Assembly: GCA_036417435.1 (NCBI GenBank)
Contig: CM070904.1
Coordinates: 58,742,408 to 58,806,407, forward strand
Origin: Inia geoffrensis
Lineage: Eukaryota; Chordata; Mammalia; Artiodactyla; Iniidae
Length of the DNA stretch: 64,000 nucleotides
Reading direction: 5' to 3'
Below the pieces are notes generated by a model. It saw only the letters and a list, made by a program, of their open reading frames with translations. It ran no database searches and was not told the origin of the DNA. The translations under genes were made by a program, and so were the position numbers. Positions 49,054 through 60,870 of this stretch are shown one piece after another (within the stretch, counting starts at the first letter, position 1; each line of letters begins with the position of its first letter).

Positions 49054-50270
49054 AAACTTCAATATGTAACTCAAAGGTAACAGAACAAAAATTCTCTACT
49101 TTTCCATGGTTCATTTTTTGGCTTTGCATGATGCTTTTGCTGACAGAGGAGGAATGAAGGAGATTTCCTTTTGAGTCCAAGGTATTTGCTGAGGGAACAG
49201 CACCTGTTACTCTCTGGCCTATACCCCTGTGTGTAAAGGGCTTTCCTCTTGGCTTGGAAGAAATTAGGTCATTGCCCACGTGCTTCAAGGCTGCTGAATT
49301 AAGACACAACATTCTTCTTATTTTAAAGCTAATCAGGCACAGGCATAAACCCTGTCCTTTGCTATTGTTGCTCTATTTTTTTGCTATTCAGATTCACTCA
49401 TTCAAAAAAAATCACATTATAACGTTACAAACTGTAGTCAAGTTTATTTTAAGCATTTACTGCTGAGATTGAAGCCATCTCCAGGTTATGTAACAGGTAT
49501 TCAGACACGGAACTGAACAAATCTCCAGTTTCTTGGGCTGTTTACTCTTGGCTTATTTGCCTCTTTCACTGAATCATAAACAGTTACTCTGAAGAACACA
49601 ATCTTCCATTTTGTTTCAGCTCCCACATCAGAATCTAATACTTTTTCATGTTCTCTGCATGAGTTATTTGGGACATATCTGCTTGCCCACAACCTTCCTC
49701 CTGCTATTAAATAGGAGGCTATGTTCCAGAGACAACATTACTCAATTTATATCACCAACATTTGTTTTCAGTGCTGCCTTGTCCAAAGAACAAAGTGGAT
49801 GCCTGCCCAAGGAAGTTCATAATTCCTTTACCCACAAGACCTTTACATCTAAGTAAGTTTCCTGGTGTCACTTTATATTGATGCCTTAAAATTTTATTTC
49901 AAGAAGACTTTCCCAGATTCTTATAAAGCAGAAATAAACCTTAAAGAGCCCATTAAAATATGGGTTAAACCTATTAAAATATATTTAGTATTTTCATTTC
50001 ATCTTTTCAAGGATCATATACTGTATTTTTACCTCATTCTTGATCCTAACTCTTTGAAAATCACTGATGTGGGAAGATTTTCTGTTGGGTATTTTTAGAT
50101 GTCTATAATTCTGCTTTTAAGAATTCAAGTAACAAGGAGGTGGAGGCCCACTAAATGATAAATGACCTGCTCTAATCTCCAAACCCCAAAGGTACTGGTC
50201 CAGTCCTGTTCAAGGATTTAAGATTTTTCTGGACAGCACTGCTAATCTTCTAGAAACTCCATATTAGTGG
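49054..50270. other. no gene seen
   Basis: Unique-looking sequence with chance frames up to 81 codons. Nothing recognised. Confidence 0.45.
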
Positions 50271-50293
50271 GGTTTGTTTGTTTGTTTGTTTGT
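50271..50293. repeat. (GTTT)n microsatellite
   Basis: About five GTTT units. Confidence 0.9.
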
Positions 50294-50544
50294 AAGTAGT
50301 AAACTTGAAGTCTTTGTTTAATGTTTGGTTATCTTCTTAATGTCCTAACTGTTGTTAACAATGGATAAGATTATAGGTACATACAGTACTTCCTAAATTA
50401 TGTAAAGTACTAAAATAATAGAATGGAAGAAAGATGTGAGCATACACAGCAATCAAAGCTCAGAACAAAGGTGTCTTGGCCCAGTGTTGGACCATGAGTC
50501 AGAATGTGTGGGGTTCAGGTAGGGAAATGACATTGGTGATACTT

Positions 50545-51010
50545 TTATTGACAATCTACATGTTAGGCATTTTACATATATTATCCCATTCAATTCCAGT
50601 TTGGCTGTTGCTGTGTTTTCTTGGGCATGTTACTTAACAATTTTGTGCCTCAATTTCCCAGTTTGTAAAAACAAAGCCAAACCAAAAAACTCATAGTTAT
50701 TCAGAGTATTAAAGATTACAAGTACTTTGTTAAGATTAGTGCCTGACACAGAGTAAGTAGTATTGAATGTTTGCTATTCTCATTATATTCTCAGTGATAA
50801 GGAAACTGAGGCTCTGAGCGGCTAGAAGTTAAAGAACTTAGAAGAGGATGGATTTGAAGCTCACACACTGTTCTCTATACCAAGCAGTTTCTCATTTTAG
50901 TCTTGGCTCTATGTTAGGCTAACTCTGTAACTTTAGGGAAAGTACTTAATAATTCTGGGCCTTGGTTTCATCATTTGTAAAACAAAAGTCTGTGAGCTGA
51001 TAACATTTAT
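50545..51010. repeat. cluster of nested MIR SINEs
   Basis: An antisense MIR (50545-50600 and about 50790-50885) seems split by a sense MIR (50600-50790). A second sense MIR fragment follows (50900-51010). Confidence 0.6.
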
Positions 51011-51965
51011 GGCCCCTTTAAATCCTTACATTCCATAATTTTATTATGAGCTTTGATAACCAATGAACACTCAGGGAAAATGTGTTCCTCTCTGGAAGTG
51101 GGTAGGGACTAAAGCAGTTGACCCTGGGCAGGTGGTAAATGGTCATAAAAGGTGAGTAATAGAATCACCAATGGAAAGTTCCCCATTTTGGGGAAAGGTC
51201 ACCCCCAGCAGTTGGGTTGAAGATGTCTAAGCGTCAGGGAACCTACTCTCCAGGCTTGGAAAGGGAAGAACTTCTCGCTTGTATTGTTACACTAGACTAT
51301 AGAAAACAACCCAAGTTTACCTGACAACACTACAAAAGCAAGATAAATTAATGGCAGGTGAATTTAGGCTGTGTTTACACAGGAATGAAGGAAAAGGGGA
51401 AAGCTTTTCAGATTTCGGTAGCCATGTGAGCCTGAAAACCTAGGATAGACCTGAAGTTTCCATAGGCACCGTGAGAAAAGAGTTAGGTGGCACCAAGGTT
51501 ATTTGACACCCTCAATCTGAAAGACAGTAAACATAGTTTCATTCCAAATGCTGAGTCATGCTTAAGACGACAAGGAGAAACACTTAAGACTCTTAACTTC
51601 TCTGAGGTACTGGTAGGGTCACTAGATCGTTTTCTGCTAAAATAATTACTTCATGTTTTTAAATTTAGTTATGGTAAGTGCTTCCTCTCCTACACCCTCA
51701 CTCAGTTTTCTCCCTTTTTAGCCCTCAACATGTTTGTTTGGTTTTGTTTTAATTCCATGAGAAGCTGTAGCAAGTGTATGTGTGTAGGGAAGACTTTTTT
51801 TCTAATATTGTTTGTGTATCCAGTGTAATAATTTTGAAGAGTAATTTCTAAATGAATGATTATTGCCCTCCTCCCCGTAAAATTATCTTAACAATGAAAA
51901 GAAATTGCTTATCCATATGGGAAATTACATTACTGTTAGATACCTCAGTCAGCAACCAAATTCTT
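51011..51965. other. no gene seen; contains MARE-like site
   Basis: Unique-looking sequence about 2-3 kb upstream of the large CpG island. Only the listed motif stands out. Confidence 0.45.
51549..51561. promoter_or_regulatory. MARE / NF-E2-like site
   Basis: TGCTGAGTCATGC is a full match to the NF-E2/small-MAF core (ATGACTCAGCA on the minus strand), in non-repeat sequence about 2.5 kb upstream of the large CpG island. A single motif of this length can occur by chance. Confidence 0.35.
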
Positions 51966-51979
51966 TCGGTGGAATTCTT

Positions 51980-52141
51980 TTTTTTTTTTTTTTTGGTACG
52001 CGAGCCTCTCACTGCTGTGCGGCCATGGCTCACGGGGCCAGCCGCTCCGCAGCCATGTGGGATCTTCACGGACGGGGTCACGAACCTGTGTCCCCTGCAT
52101 CGGCAGGCGGACTCTCAACCACTGCGCCACCAGGGAAGCCC
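51980..52141 (-). repeat. CHR SINE with about 43-bp internal deletion
   Basis: Antisense CHR copy flanked by the perfect 14-bp duplication TCGGTGGAATTCTT (51966-51979 and 52142-52155). The block containing the GGAGCACAGGCTCC segment of other copies is missing, leaving about 162 bp including the poly-T. Confidence 0.93.
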
Positions 52142-52155
52142 TCGGTGGAATTCTT

Positions 52156-52984
52156 ATTATAATAAGCAAGACCCAGGGGCAGAGATAGAGAGGTGGAAAG
52201 CCACTTTAGGTACTCATAAATAGTAACCTAAGTTTTAAAGCATCATGTTCAAGGCTAAAAGGAAAAAAATATTTTTATACTTTATTCCTTCTAGAAGATA
52301 CTGATGGAGTAAATACGGCATAGTTTTTGATTTTGTAAGTCTCTGTCGGCCTTAAAGCAGAAGGATCATAAACCTCTGCATTTTGAAATTATCTAGTGTA
52401 TATATTGAAAAGTTAATTTTTTTTTACCACTTTTGCCTTGAATAAAAGTGGGTGCCTAAGTTATGTTGAATAACTACAAATCAGCTATGTTTTTATGCAG
52501 TAATTGGAAGTAATTATTTTACAACGATTTCTCATTAAAATTTTTTTTCAAGGCTGTAGTTGAGATTAGGTGTGTATGGAGCACGGGGAAGAGGAGGGCT
52601 GAGGTGGGTTGTTTAGAAAAAGAAGATCCCGAGTAAGCTGTATTCTTATCATGCATGTTAAGCTTTCTTCTCTCTCCTCTCTTAACCCCTCCCTTACACA
52701 TCTTTCTCATTTGATACCTTTCCTGAATTCCACCAATGCCTAGGGTCCTCCTGCTTTCCTTTGGTTGCTTTGTGCCCCAGCCTTGGCAAGTGAAAACATG
52801 TCCAGTGCTTCTGAGTTTTCTCACCTCAAAGTTCTCTACCTCCTCCCATGTCCTGTTCCGTCAGGGTCTGACTTGGATTGGACCATCATGGATGGTCATG
52901 CGTTATTGATGAGAACTGAATCCCTGCTGGCTTGTTAGCTAGCAAGGTGACCAGGACTTGTGGGGAAAGTAAACAGCAGACATA
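52156..52984. other. no gene seen
   Basis: Unique-looking sequence; the 101-codon minus frame at 52519-52824 has no recognised product. Confidence 0.45.
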
Positions 52985-53160
52985 ATAGGGCTCGGAACAA
53001 ACTGTTCACCTGAGCATTCATTTCATATCAATGAACAATTATAGAACATCTATTATGTTATAGGGACTGTGCTAGGTACAAAAGTGAATATGTTGTCTCC
53101 ATTTTCCAAGCACTGTACTGTCCTGGGAGAATTAGTGGGAAGAGAATCCAGGACTGGCAC
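52985..53160 (-). repeat. L2 3' end
   Basis: Antisense L2: ATCTATTATGTTATAGGGAC and following sequence. Confidence 0.5.
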
Positions 53161-53259
53161 CTCAATTCTGCCAGATTATTCCTTTCCTATGCAACGTGTT
53201 GCTCTTCTAGACAAATGTTTAGGATTTGAAAAAATGTGAAAGCAGTGGTCTATTAGAGG

Positions 53260-53570
53260 GGTTCTCAACCCTGCCTGGGTGCTCACGTGGATCATGGGGT
53301 TGGGGGAGGGTTTCAACAGTGGTTCCAAGCGGTAGTGTGCACCAGAATCGCCTGAAGGGCTTGTTCAATCAGCTATAGGCCCCTGGCCCCAGAGTTTAAG
53401 AGTCAGGTAGTCTGGAGTGAAGCCGAGTATCTGCATGTCTATCAAGTTCTCTGGTGATGCTGGCTCCCCCAGCCACACTTTGAGACCCATAGTTTTAAAA
53501 TATAAAGATTTCCAGGTTCCATCCACCGACTGATTCTACTGGTGTGGGGATAGGAACCTAGGTCATTGAT
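53260..53570. repeat. nested MER5A-like elements
   Basis: An outer copy (53260-53310 and about 53505-53570) appears interrupted by an inner copy at about 53318-53495 (AGTGGTTCCAAGCGGTAG to CACTTTGAGACCCATAG). Confidence 0.55.
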
Positions 53571-53579
53571 CATTTAACA

Positions 53580-53612
53580 CCGCCCCCCCCCACCCCCGCC
53601 CCAATCCCCCGC
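53580..53612. repeat. C-rich tract (G-quadruplex potential on minus strand)
   Basis: Four cytosine runs of 4-9 separated by 1-3 bases within about 33 bp. The minus strand satisfies the usual four-G-run pattern. Confidence 0.85.
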
Positions 53613-53637
53613 TGCTCCACTGGATAGACTACCCATT

Positions 53638-53704
53638 GGATAGGCTGGTTTCCTGTTACTATGAGTTTGGGATAGGCTGGTTTCCTGTTACTATGAGTTT
53701 GGGA
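53638..53704. repeat. 32-bp perfect tandem duplication
   Basis: Two adjacent identical copies (53638-53669, 53670-53701) plus three further matching bases. The unit begins GGATAGGCTGGTTTCC. Confidence 0.97.
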
Positions 53705-54179
53705 CCCAATGAAAGTACATATTCCTCTGGGTCAATTATAATAATTATCTGGTATTTAAAGAAATTAGTAAGTGACAATAAATAATTGGCTGAAAAAGCC
53801 CCACACCTGCGATTTTGTTTCAAACTAATTTGGCTGCCTTTTTTTGGAAGGCCTTTCCAACCCTTCCCTGGGTATTTTCCAATACCACGGTAGAAACGTT
53901 ATGTGTAAAGCTCCCAGAGATCTTCGGAGGAAAGACCTTAAAGAAATGGGTCAATCTGAACCCCATCTGCGTCCTCCTTGGGCCCCCTTGGCCTCGCCTA
54001 GCACTTCTAGTGCCAACAAGTGAGCTGGGCATGCTCAGTGGGCAGGGTCGGTTCTAGGGGTGCAACTGGGAAGCTTGCTGCTCTGCTGCCCGGGCTCTCC
54101 CCTCCCCCCACCTGTAAGAGGCTGGGCCCAAGGAGCCCGTGCTCAGCATCCCACCCCCTGAAGCTTGGGCTTGGTCTTC

Positions 54180-54385
54180 CCTGCGGGTCTTCTCGCTGAC
54201 ATTCAGCAGGGGTCAGGCGGCCGGGAGCGCCTCCACAGCGCGCGGGGCGAGCCCGGGCGAAGGCTTTGGGCTCTGACAGTGGGGTCCCAGGGGTCCGCCT
54301 GCCTCCCAGACGCGTTTCTAGGCCCAGGAAAGCCTGCCTGCCGAATAGGGGAAGCCGGATTCGGGGGCGGGTAACGAGCAATCAG
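54180..54385 (+). other. GPD2: candidate noncoding first exon (upstream donor)
   Basis: The right edge is set by CAG|GTAAGC at 54385/54386, close to the consensus 5' splice site. The left edge (transcription start) is unknown and 54180 is only a guess. No long coding start in a plausible context is needed, because GPD2 first exons are noncoding. This would be one alternative first exon spliced to a distant coding exon outside the window. Gene identity is inferred from synteny only. Confidence 0.35.
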
Positions 54386-54639
54386 GTAAGCCAGCCCCGC
54401 CGGCGTGCAGGCGGACGAGTGTCTCCTCTCTCCTGGGCCGGTGGCGAGGGCGGCCCACAAGGGGTAGGGCGGAGGAAATCCGACACCTCCGCCGTCTTCC
54501 CCCGGCCTAGCCCCTCCAAGGCTTCCCGGCCCGCCAGCCAGCTGGCGAGGCCGGGCGAGGACGCGGGCAGGACTTGGGGCCTGGGGCCAGGGCCACGCAC
54601 ACGCCGCGCCGCGGCCCACGGGCCCCGCGCCCAGGTCTA

Positions 54640-55044
54640 GTCATGTTCATTTGGAGGCGGAGACCTCGCTCGTTCTCTGCCCGCTGGTTCGCAACGCTTC
54701 CCCGCCTTCCCGGCCGGGTCCCCCACCTCCACTTCCGCGCTTCCCCGCTGGGTCGGCGGAGCCTGGGCCCGAGGTTTCCGGCTGGATGTGGTGGTCGCGC
54801 CGCCGGGGTCGACCCTCGGGTTGGGGAGCGGGAGGCGCGAGTTTCGGGGGGAGGAGGGGGCGCGGCTGCTCTGGTGCGTCGGGTTACAGTCGCCCTGCTT
54901 GTTCGGGGCGAGTGACATCCACGCGCGCCTCGCTGCGAGTATCCGGACCGAGGCGCTGATTCGGGGGAGGCAGAGACTCCGCCCAGGCCCGCGGAAACGG
55001 GTGCTTCTGCTCTCTCTCCCCTCGCGCGAGAGGATCAATCTAAG
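54640..55044 (+). other. GPD2: candidate noncoding first exon (downstream donor)
   Basis: The right edge is the donor AAG|GTGTGT at 55044/55045, near the end of the CpG island. The left edge is a guess placed before the ETS-like site and CpG-rich core. Together with the donor at 54385 it would give two alternative first exons from one island, matching what is known of mammalian GPD2. The open frames across it are GC artefacts with no recognisable protein. Confidence 0.35.
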
Positions 55045-56379
55045 GTGTGTGCTTCCCGGGAGACCCCCGTGCCCCCGCCCCCTGGGTTCTGGGCCGGGGG
55101 GTGGTCCCTCTCTGACCGGATGGAGTCCGGTGTTGGGGTGGGTGGTGGCAGAATCTGGGGAAAGATTTAGAATTTTTCCGCACCGACAGAACGTGGGCTC
55201 ATTCCTACCGGGAGCGGGGCGGTGGGGTGGAATACTTTTGCCTCCTTGGTTAAGTGGCAGGACTTTGGGGTGAGGTTGATGGCTAAATGAAAGTTTGCTG
55301 CAAACTTTTGGCTTGTGGATGCCGCTCGTCTGAAAAGGACTGTTGCTCCCTTCTGAAGCAAGGGAGGGAAAAATTCTAGAAGGGGACTGAGGCTTCTTTG
55401 AGATCTTAGCTGCTGGAGTGTGACAGTTTGAGGAGGAAATGGAAGGTGTACCCTGATGAACTTAAAACAGACCCTACTCCCCACGTAGTAACTTCTGCGT
55501 CAAAAATAGACTTTGAAGCGTGCTTTGGTAGGAACGTATAGCCCTGTGAATGAAGGGCTGTTCTGGAGCCCTTGACCTCTAGACTGCCTTCCATCTTCTT
55601 CGGGGGAGCATTCACTCCCGGAACTGCCCTCCTCAGGAGTTCCAAAGAAGTTTACACATGCAAGTTCTGTTAGTGACGGGGCCAACCCAAATTACGCAAC
55701 ACTTTATAAATATCATGGGAAAGGGTGGGGACAGCTATAGAAATAGCTGACAACTAATTTAGTCAACGTTTATACTTGTATAAATAGGTATGGGATGGAA
55801 AAGTAGGTTCCACTGAGTCCTCATTGCTTAAAACAAAACAATTTTGCATACGTTCCCTAGTTTAATAGATGTGAAGTTTTGGAGTGTGGAGGGTAATGGG
55901 AACTGCCACACGGGGGCCAGGCACTTCCTGTAGCTACTGACCACTCTAGTCTCTGAGTGCCACAGTTCTTGCTGGCCATGGACTGAGTGCTGGATGCCAT
56001 TGCTCAGCGGATACCATGTGCAGCCTGGGGAACCTTATGATGAGGATGTTGGAACCCTCCTGTGTTTCTCATAGGGGGATTATGTCAAGTTACAACACTC
56101 CCTTGATTTTTCCAAATCAACTCGTCAAATGATGCAGCGGTACCTTAGTAATAATGGATAAAGATGGAATTTGGGGTTTGAGAACCAGCATTGTTGGAGC
56201 TGTCCATTCTGATATCTCACATAGTCACTTTATTTTATAGACATTCTGAGCAGCATTAATACTCTGCTTCCTTCTCTCTCCCTCTGATTTATTAAAAGAC
56301 GCAATGGCTTAGCTCAGTAATTGACAAGAGGGCCAATCGTCAATGCCTCCCCTCTTGTTTTTGTAACTATTTAATCTCA

Positions 56380-56760
56380 GAGATGTTTAGAGATATTTGA
56401 CTATCATTGTACATAAGTCATATTGGTGAATAATTATAACTCTCAAATTATCCCGTTTGCTATTAGTTTTTGCTTTCATTACTAGAATGTACATTCTGTG
56501 AGAGGGTGTGGGCTGCCTCACACACTTTCGTATTTCCAGTATCTAGAGTGGTGACTAGTTTGTGATAAATGTTTTCTCAATGAGTGACTAAACTGTGGGA
56601 CAAACTCTAGCTGGATGTAGTGGGGGAAGAAAACCAGAGATTTTGGCTTTAGGGAAACTGTTCAACCTCACTGGGCCTCAGTTGTCTCACTGACAAAATG
56701 TAGATAATAATATATGATATAACACGTAAAATCACTAGTGATGTTCCTTTCAGGTAGTAG
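56380..56760 (+). repeat. L2 3' end followed by MIR fragment
   Basis: L2 pattern ACTAGAATGTACATTCTGTG to about 56590. A sense MIR fragment follows at 56640-56760 (TTCAACCTCACTGGGCCTCA). Confidence 0.6.
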
Positions 56761-59149
56761 ACTTCAAAATATTACTTCCTTCTTTCTTATATATTTTACT
56801 TTTTACATTAAAAAAAGGAAGACTTGGGGAAAGAATGCAGATAGTTGGATAATTTAGCTCTTGCATGTTGTGAATGAATTATCCAGGTTTTTTCCCCATT
56901 AATTTGGTGTGTGTGATAGAAGGAAGGGGGAAGGGGAAGTTAGTGGCAGCTAGGTTATTAGAGACAGGAAACAATTTCCAGATCATTATCTAATTTCTCC
57001 TCTTTATTTTTTTAATGTGATGAAGTCTCTGCTCAGGTTTTCCAGAACTTGATTTTTTTTCTACTTGTCAACAACCAGACTCACTAGGTTGTCCCAAGTA
57101 CAGAAACAACACTTTAGAAAGAGCATTAGGAATCAAATATCTGTAACACTTGACTTCTTAAATGAAATTTTCTGTGGTCTTGTGCAGCATTATATAGTAA
57201 CAAGATAAAGAAAAATATGGTTATCCTGCTTTTGAGAAGGTTGGAGTTCATTTAACAAGGTAGAACATATAGATGTTGAACAGTTACAGATCAGCATAAG
57301 ATCTTCCATAGTCCCGTACCCAATGGTTATGGAAGGGAGAGGTTAACATGCGCTCAAGTAGCTGGAGACAATTTTGTGGTGAAGAGAATGTCACTTCAGC
57401 AACAGAGAGACTTAAAGTTTCCTGAAGATTACAGCGGATCATTTTTGTTTCAAGAATGTTTGCTATTTTGTACTTCAGTGTATTAAAAAGCCAAGCAAGC
57501 ACATACTTTCAAAAGTAAACTTTCTATGGAAAAGCATATTAGAAACCTACAATACAATTCTGCACATGAGCTAAATGATACTTTTCACTGTGTCTCTGAA
57601 GTTTTAAAACCCAGGATTGGAGTTAAAAATTATAACTTTTCATTCTTGCCACTTTTAACACCCTTGCTTAAAACAAAGTGTCAGATGGCCTGCCTTTTAC
57701 TCTCTCCAGTTGTCTATAATAGGATATTGTTTTCATCTGAAGTTTCCGGGGAAAGCCACTAGTCATTAAGTTTGGGATCCCCACAACTGGCTAATTTTAG
57801 ATGCTGTTATAAAAGTGGTTTTAGATGCTCTTCAAAATACTCAGGAAATTCCATCAGGATTCATCACCTTTGAGATAAGAAGGCAACTTGGAAGTTGTTT
57901 TATAGAGGATGAAGCAGCTAATAAAAGGGTGTGTTGTATATTTCCTTGTTTTAGAATTGTTGACATGATGGGGGAAAGAAATGTAGGGGGGAGAGAGATG
58001 ACCAGATTCAACTGCACGTGAGAAAAACAAGGGCCAACGTGGCTACAAGCCAGGAAATGTCGAACAACTTTAGACCCCTTCCTGCATTACCTGACCAGGG
58101 ATTGATCTCAGGAGCATTTTAGCAAAAGGAAGCTTGAGGAGCTAATGGTTTGAATACCTGAGGATGTTGAGGTAATGACGGTGGTCAGAGTTTGCCTAGA
58201 ACTCTAATTTTGTGTCCTGACGTGAATGTGACCATTTTTGTTTGTTCGTTTTGTTTTTTTTTTTCCCCTTGTTTCCCAGGATTTTCACCTTTTTTTTCTG
58301 GCCGTTCTTACTAGTTCTTCGGGTTAAATATTTCTTCCTATATCGTGTCGGTGTTCTTATTTCCCATTTTTCAGTTGAAAATTTCCTGTTGATTCTTTTA
58401 AAATAAGGTTTCTGATTTGTGCAGCAGACAAAACATTGTTTCTGATTTTAATTAGGTCAAGCTCTGCTTCTGTTAGTTCACTAAAATTAGTGGGGAAAAA
58501 ATTAACTAATAGAAAATGGTGCCCTCCTAAGTAAAAATGTATTGTGACAAAGTGTATTAACAAAACTCCAAAGCATTACTTGGGGATATCTTTTACTTTT
58601 TCTGGCAAAATGAAATGATTACTAGTGTACTTTATTCTGTAGCAGTCAGATACTGTTAAAGTGTGAGCAATGACTGTTTCATTTAGATTTTTCTAGCCTC
58701 AGATTCTTTAAATAGTGATATATCCTCTATGGAATTTCATATTTGATTATCCACCTATATCCTTCAAACCCCACAAACTATAACAGAGAGGCTGTTTTCT
58801 GAAAATGAGATTTCTAGAAGCTGCTACTGTCAAATGACACGGTCTTCGAGTATGACTCGCTGACACACACTTAGAAAGCTTTATTACTTACCTCATATGC
58901 ACCAGTGACCACTAAGTCTGGTTGGTTATTCACACTAGGAACAAAAGTTGATGTTCAAGGTAAACATTTTAGGAAAATTTTCACTGGTATTTTATGAGTT
59001 TCAATAAAACACAATGAATTTCTACCTGTATTTGAAAAGTGATGAAAGTAGTACGGCTCAGAGTACTAGGTTCTCAAAAGTCGTTTTCCTTTTGTTTAAA
59101 CTGAAGAAAGCAAGGATGTTTTGTTTCGCTGCAGTAATATCAGAACTGC
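56761..59149. other. presumed intronic unique sequence
   Basis: About 2.4 kb with little recognised repeat and no recognised exon. Confidence 0.4.
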
Positions 59150-59695
59150 TTTGATCATTTCACTCTTTGTTCCACCCTTCCGTGGGTCACTCTGCCCTAT
59201 TGCATTAAATTCTAAATATTTATCTTTGAATTCATGGATGTTTCCGGTCTTGCCCCAATATTAAACTTCTGCCCTTCTCTTCCTCGTGATCCAGTCTAAC
59301 TGGACTACGTGAAATTCTCTAGATCTGTTTTATTCCTACTGCTGCCCCTATGCTGATGTTCTTCCTTCTACTTTACCTCTTTAAAATCCTACCAATCCTC
59401 GAATGTCCTGACCACAGGCTACCAGTTTTGTGATGCTTTCCTTCACTACCCCAGTCAGAAGTGTATTGTACATTTCCTAAACTCTTCAAATACTCTTTTT
59501 ATGCCACTCATAAGTATCTCATTTACTCCTCTGTATGGTCATTATTTGAAAACATGCATAATTTCCTTTCCTGCAGAAGATCATGCAGAGCAAGGGCTGG
59601 ATCTTATACAATTTTATAGACCTCATGTGCCCAACCCAAGTCCCTGCATGTGGGGACACCTAGTAAATAGTTGTTGAATGAATGATTGACTCATA
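59150..59695 (+). repeat. L2 LINE 3' end
   Basis: Sense L2: GTGATGCTTTCCTTCACTAC and the terminus ATAGTTGTTGAATGAATGAT. Confidence 0.7.
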
Positions 59696-60239
59696 ATTCG
59701 CTCATCCCTTAATTACCAAGAATAAGTGGTAGAAATGGTTGGGGTGTGATTGGACAGCAGGTAACACACAGGCAGATGGATTTCAGATAATCAGTTAAAC
59801 TGAATCTTTATCTTTTTTCAGGCCTCCCTTTCTTATATCTAAGGATATTTGTTTTAGGAGGAGGAAAGGAAATTGCTGCACTCGAACCAAAGTTATAAAA
59901 GCAATCTGTGAAGAAAACCAGTGGAGGAATCTGCAAATGAGGAGGTCATTTAAGATCTGCTAAGGAGTCACCTTTGTCAGGGCTCTTAGGGCTCCCTTCT
60001 CTTCACTAACTTCTCCCTTTTTCCCCCACCTGCCTACCGAATCCAATCTCTTAGAAAGAATCCAGAAAATTAATTCATAACAAGATGACTGATAAAATTA
60101 GCTTGTCGCTATGTCAGAGGTCTCTGGATTCTAAGGGGACAAAACCTTAGGGACCATCTATGTAGGCTAAGTAGAAGGAGCTTTGGGGGTGGGCAAGTGT
60201 TTACTTCTGTGCATCCCTGAAAGTCACATTATAGCCACC

Positions 60240-60310
60240 TGCCTGTGGCTTTGGTCAGTCTCTGCACCTGCCAATTTCTTCCTCTGTAAAATGAGGTGGC
60301 AGAACTGTGT
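60240..60310 (+). repeat. MIR fragment
   Basis: Short sense MIR segment (TTTCTTCCTCTGTAAAATGA). Confidence 0.5.
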
Positions 60311-60699
60311 GAATTTAAAGCCATAAAAGCGCGAGGTGTTTTATTGCTCTTGTCGTGTCTTGCAAGGGGAAGCCAGTCTTGGTCAGTGGGCTCTGTTCAC
60401 CTCTGGACCTGGCCTAACTTTTCCTCTTACTTCCCCGAGTTTGGGATGTCCTTTCTCTCAGCCTCTCCAGATGTGGCATTCACTTGGGAGGATGCTGCAT
60501 TCCCTGCTTCTCCCGCCTGGCTTGTGCTCATAGGATCTGTTACAATAAATATCCTTTCACTTCTCTCTTTCTTTATGTTGCCCTTTTCCCGTATCCCAAC
60601 CCACCATTAAGAAGCTGGGATATTTATCTAAAAAATATATATTTGCAGAATTTTAAATAGGAAGGGGGTTAAAGATCTAACCGAACACTGTCTTTTAAT

Positions 60700-60870
60700 T
60701 ATTGATGATAAATAATAATGATAAGTATCATTTAGAGCAATCACCTTTTTCTAGGCCCTGTGCTACACACTTTGCACACATTATTTCATATATCGACAGT
60801 GAACCCTGTTATATCAGTGAGGAAACCGAGTTCCAAAGAACGTAAGTGACTTACTCAAAGCCACAGTTAT
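60700..60870 (-). repeat. MIR SINE
   Basis: Antisense MIR pattern (TAGGCCCTGTGCTACACAC, GAGGAAACCGAGTTCC). Confidence 0.65.

Larger units (their letters stand above)
54050..55240 (+). promoter_or_regulatory. GPD2: large CpG island, candidate GPD2 promoter
   Basis: About 1.2 kb of very GC- and CpG-rich DNA, the strongest island in the window. It contains an ETS/GABP-like ACTTCCGC (54731-54738), several GC-rich boxes and no obvious TATA box, as expected for a housekeeping promoter. Two + strand splice donors lie in it (after 54385 and after 55044), while no comparable minus-strand donor was noticed, so transcription to the right is favoured. GPD2 encodes FAD-linked mitochondrial glycerol-3-phosphate dehydrogenase and is known to use alternative noncoding first exons. 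The assignment rests on remembered human synteny: a tRNA-Ala(CGC)/Gly(GCC) pair about 35 kb upstream of GPD2, here about 27 kb. No coding exon is present to confirm it. Island: confident; gene name: inferred. Confidence 0.6.

Noticed and set aside
54203..55273. Long overlapping open frames of 100-161 codons on both strands
   Set aside because: They lie in the large CpG island, where stop codons are rare. Their translations are Arg/Gly/Pro/Ala-rich with no recognisable domain.
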